Origin: a bacterium (Candidatus Torokbacteria) CG_4_10_14_0_2_um_filter_35_8
GTDB taxonomy: Bacteria; Patescibacteriota; GCA-2792135
Assembly (NCBI GenBank): GCA_002792135.1
Contig: PFNU01000090.1
Coordinates: 1-5,052, forward strand
Direction: 5' to 3'
DNA length: 5,052 nt
The notes under the pieces are model-generated. The model was given only the letters and a program-made list of their open reading frames with translations, was not told the DNA's origin and ran no database searches. Below are positions 4,722 to 5,052 of the stretch, piece by piece. Position 1 is the first letter of the stretch, and each line of letters opens with the position of its first letter. A program made the position numbers and the translations under genes.

Positions 4722-4777
4722 ATTCTCTATAGAGAAATTATATCGCTTGATATAAAAGTATCTATAGGGAATTTTTT
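4722..4777 (+). terminator. Two-tier hairpin terminator of the orphan gene
   Basis: The outer stem pairs 4722-4733 (ATTCTCTATAGA) with 4761-4772 (TCTATAGGGAAT), 12 bp with one G-U wobble. Inside it a second perfect 7-bp hairpin pairs TTATATC (4738-4744) with GATATAA (4749-4755) around a GCTT loop. A run of Ts (4773-4777) follows at once. The T run overlaps the TAA stop (4778-4776) of the converging glycosylase gene. Confidence 0.8.
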
Positions 4778-5052
4778 ATTTAATAAAAAATCTCAACTTC
4801 TTTTCGCTTCCTTTGAGCTTTGGATTTATACCAACTCTTTTTCTAGATAGAATATTTTTAGGATTGATAATTACTCCCCTATCCTCGATAAATATTGTAT
4901 CTTTTGTTAAATCTTCGCCATAAAGATTCATATTAATCCCAAAAGACTTACATAAATTACCTGGAGATTTTGTAAGATCAGAAATTTTTCTTACCTTTCT
5001 TCTAAAGTTTTCTTTCATTATATCTATACCTTTTTCGCAGGGGTGACATATT
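4776..5052 (-). CDS. mpg: DNA-3-methyladenine (alkyladenine) glycosylase, C-terminal part (5' end outside the window)
   Basis: The frame is open from the right edge to TAA at 4778-4776, about 91 codons. The ATG at 5018 is an internal methionine, because the frame continues upstream with ICHPCEKGIDI, which is where family members have the similar sequence with E, P and G before GIE-L/M. Recognisable landmarks are GIDIMKENFRRK, then LTKSPGNLCKSFGINMNLYG (matching the family's G-P-G-x-L-C-x-A-L-G-I), a LTKDTIFIED strand (family: L-x-L-E-x-G), the RVGINPK turn (family: P-R-I-G-I) and the end LRFFIK (family: W-R-F-x-I). AAG/MPG enzymes flip out and remove alkylated or deaminated purines from DNA. 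The catalytic Glu lies in the missing N-terminal half, so activity cannot be judged. The gene converges on the orphan gene, with the terminator between them. Confidence 0.9.
   Translation of the reverse strand, partial: ICHPCEKGIDIMKENFRRKVRKISDLTKSPGNLCKSFGINMNLYGEDLTKDTIFIEDRGVIINPKNILSRKRVGINPKLKGSEKKLRFFIK

Noticed and set aside
1..5052. CRISPR arrays, tRNA or rRNA genes, transposons, toxin-antitoxin or restriction genes
   Set aside because: No regularly spaced repeats, cloverleaf-like segments, transposase motifs or defence protein motifs were seen on either strand.

Overview
The window is AT-rich (about 30% G+C in most coding stretches I counted by hand) and gene-dense. The overlapping stop/start codons, sigma-70-like promoters, GGAGG Shine-Dalgarno sites and hairpin-plus-T-run terminators point to a bacterium. 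TGA serves as a normal stop. The small genes, long unknown stretches and gene repertoire would fit a Patescibacteria/CPR-type genome, but nothing seen here proves that placement.

Layout. Positions 1-795, all on the minus strand, form a tightly packed operon: a gene remnant without a start codon (615-779), a split-barrel flavoprotein of the pyridoxamine-phosphate-oxidase family (259-618), and the N-terminal part of a SpoIIM/DUF95-type membrane protein that runs off the left edge (1-262). Both junctions are 4-base ATGA overlaps. A back-to-back divergent promoter pair (about 803-865) separates this operon from a 66-residue two-helix membrane protein on the plus strand (917-1117), which ends in a strong hairpin terminator. 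Next comes a minus-strand Nudix hydrolase of the ADP-ribose pyrophosphatase type (1211-1765). It is divergent from a plus-strand DHH/DHHA2 protein that resembles family II pyrophosphatase but has altered metal-binding residues (1842-2774). Converging on that gene is a two-gene minus-strand operon: a second Nudix hydrolase (3742-4227) followed 6 bases later by a queuosine 5'-phosphate N-glycosylase of the Qng1/DUF2419 family (2779-3735). A plus-strand orphan gene with its own promoter, Shine-Dalgarno site and terminator follows (4291-4704). The right edge holds the C-terminal part of an alkyladenine-type DNA glycosylase on the minus strand (4776-5052, N-terminus outside).

Themes. Several enzymes act on nucleotides or N-glycosidic bonds: two Nudix hydrolases, a pyrophosphatase-like protein, Qng1 and a DNA glycosylase. 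The clearest functional unit is the Nudix-Qng1 pair, which suggests salvage of the micronutrient queuine. The two plus-strand orphan genes (917 and 4291) differ from everything else. Each is a self-contained promoter-SD-ORF-terminator unit, with higher G+C (about 49% and 42% by hand count) and a strong GGAGG site placed 8 bases before ATG. I did not find a CRISPR array, tRNA, rRNA, transposase or defence system.
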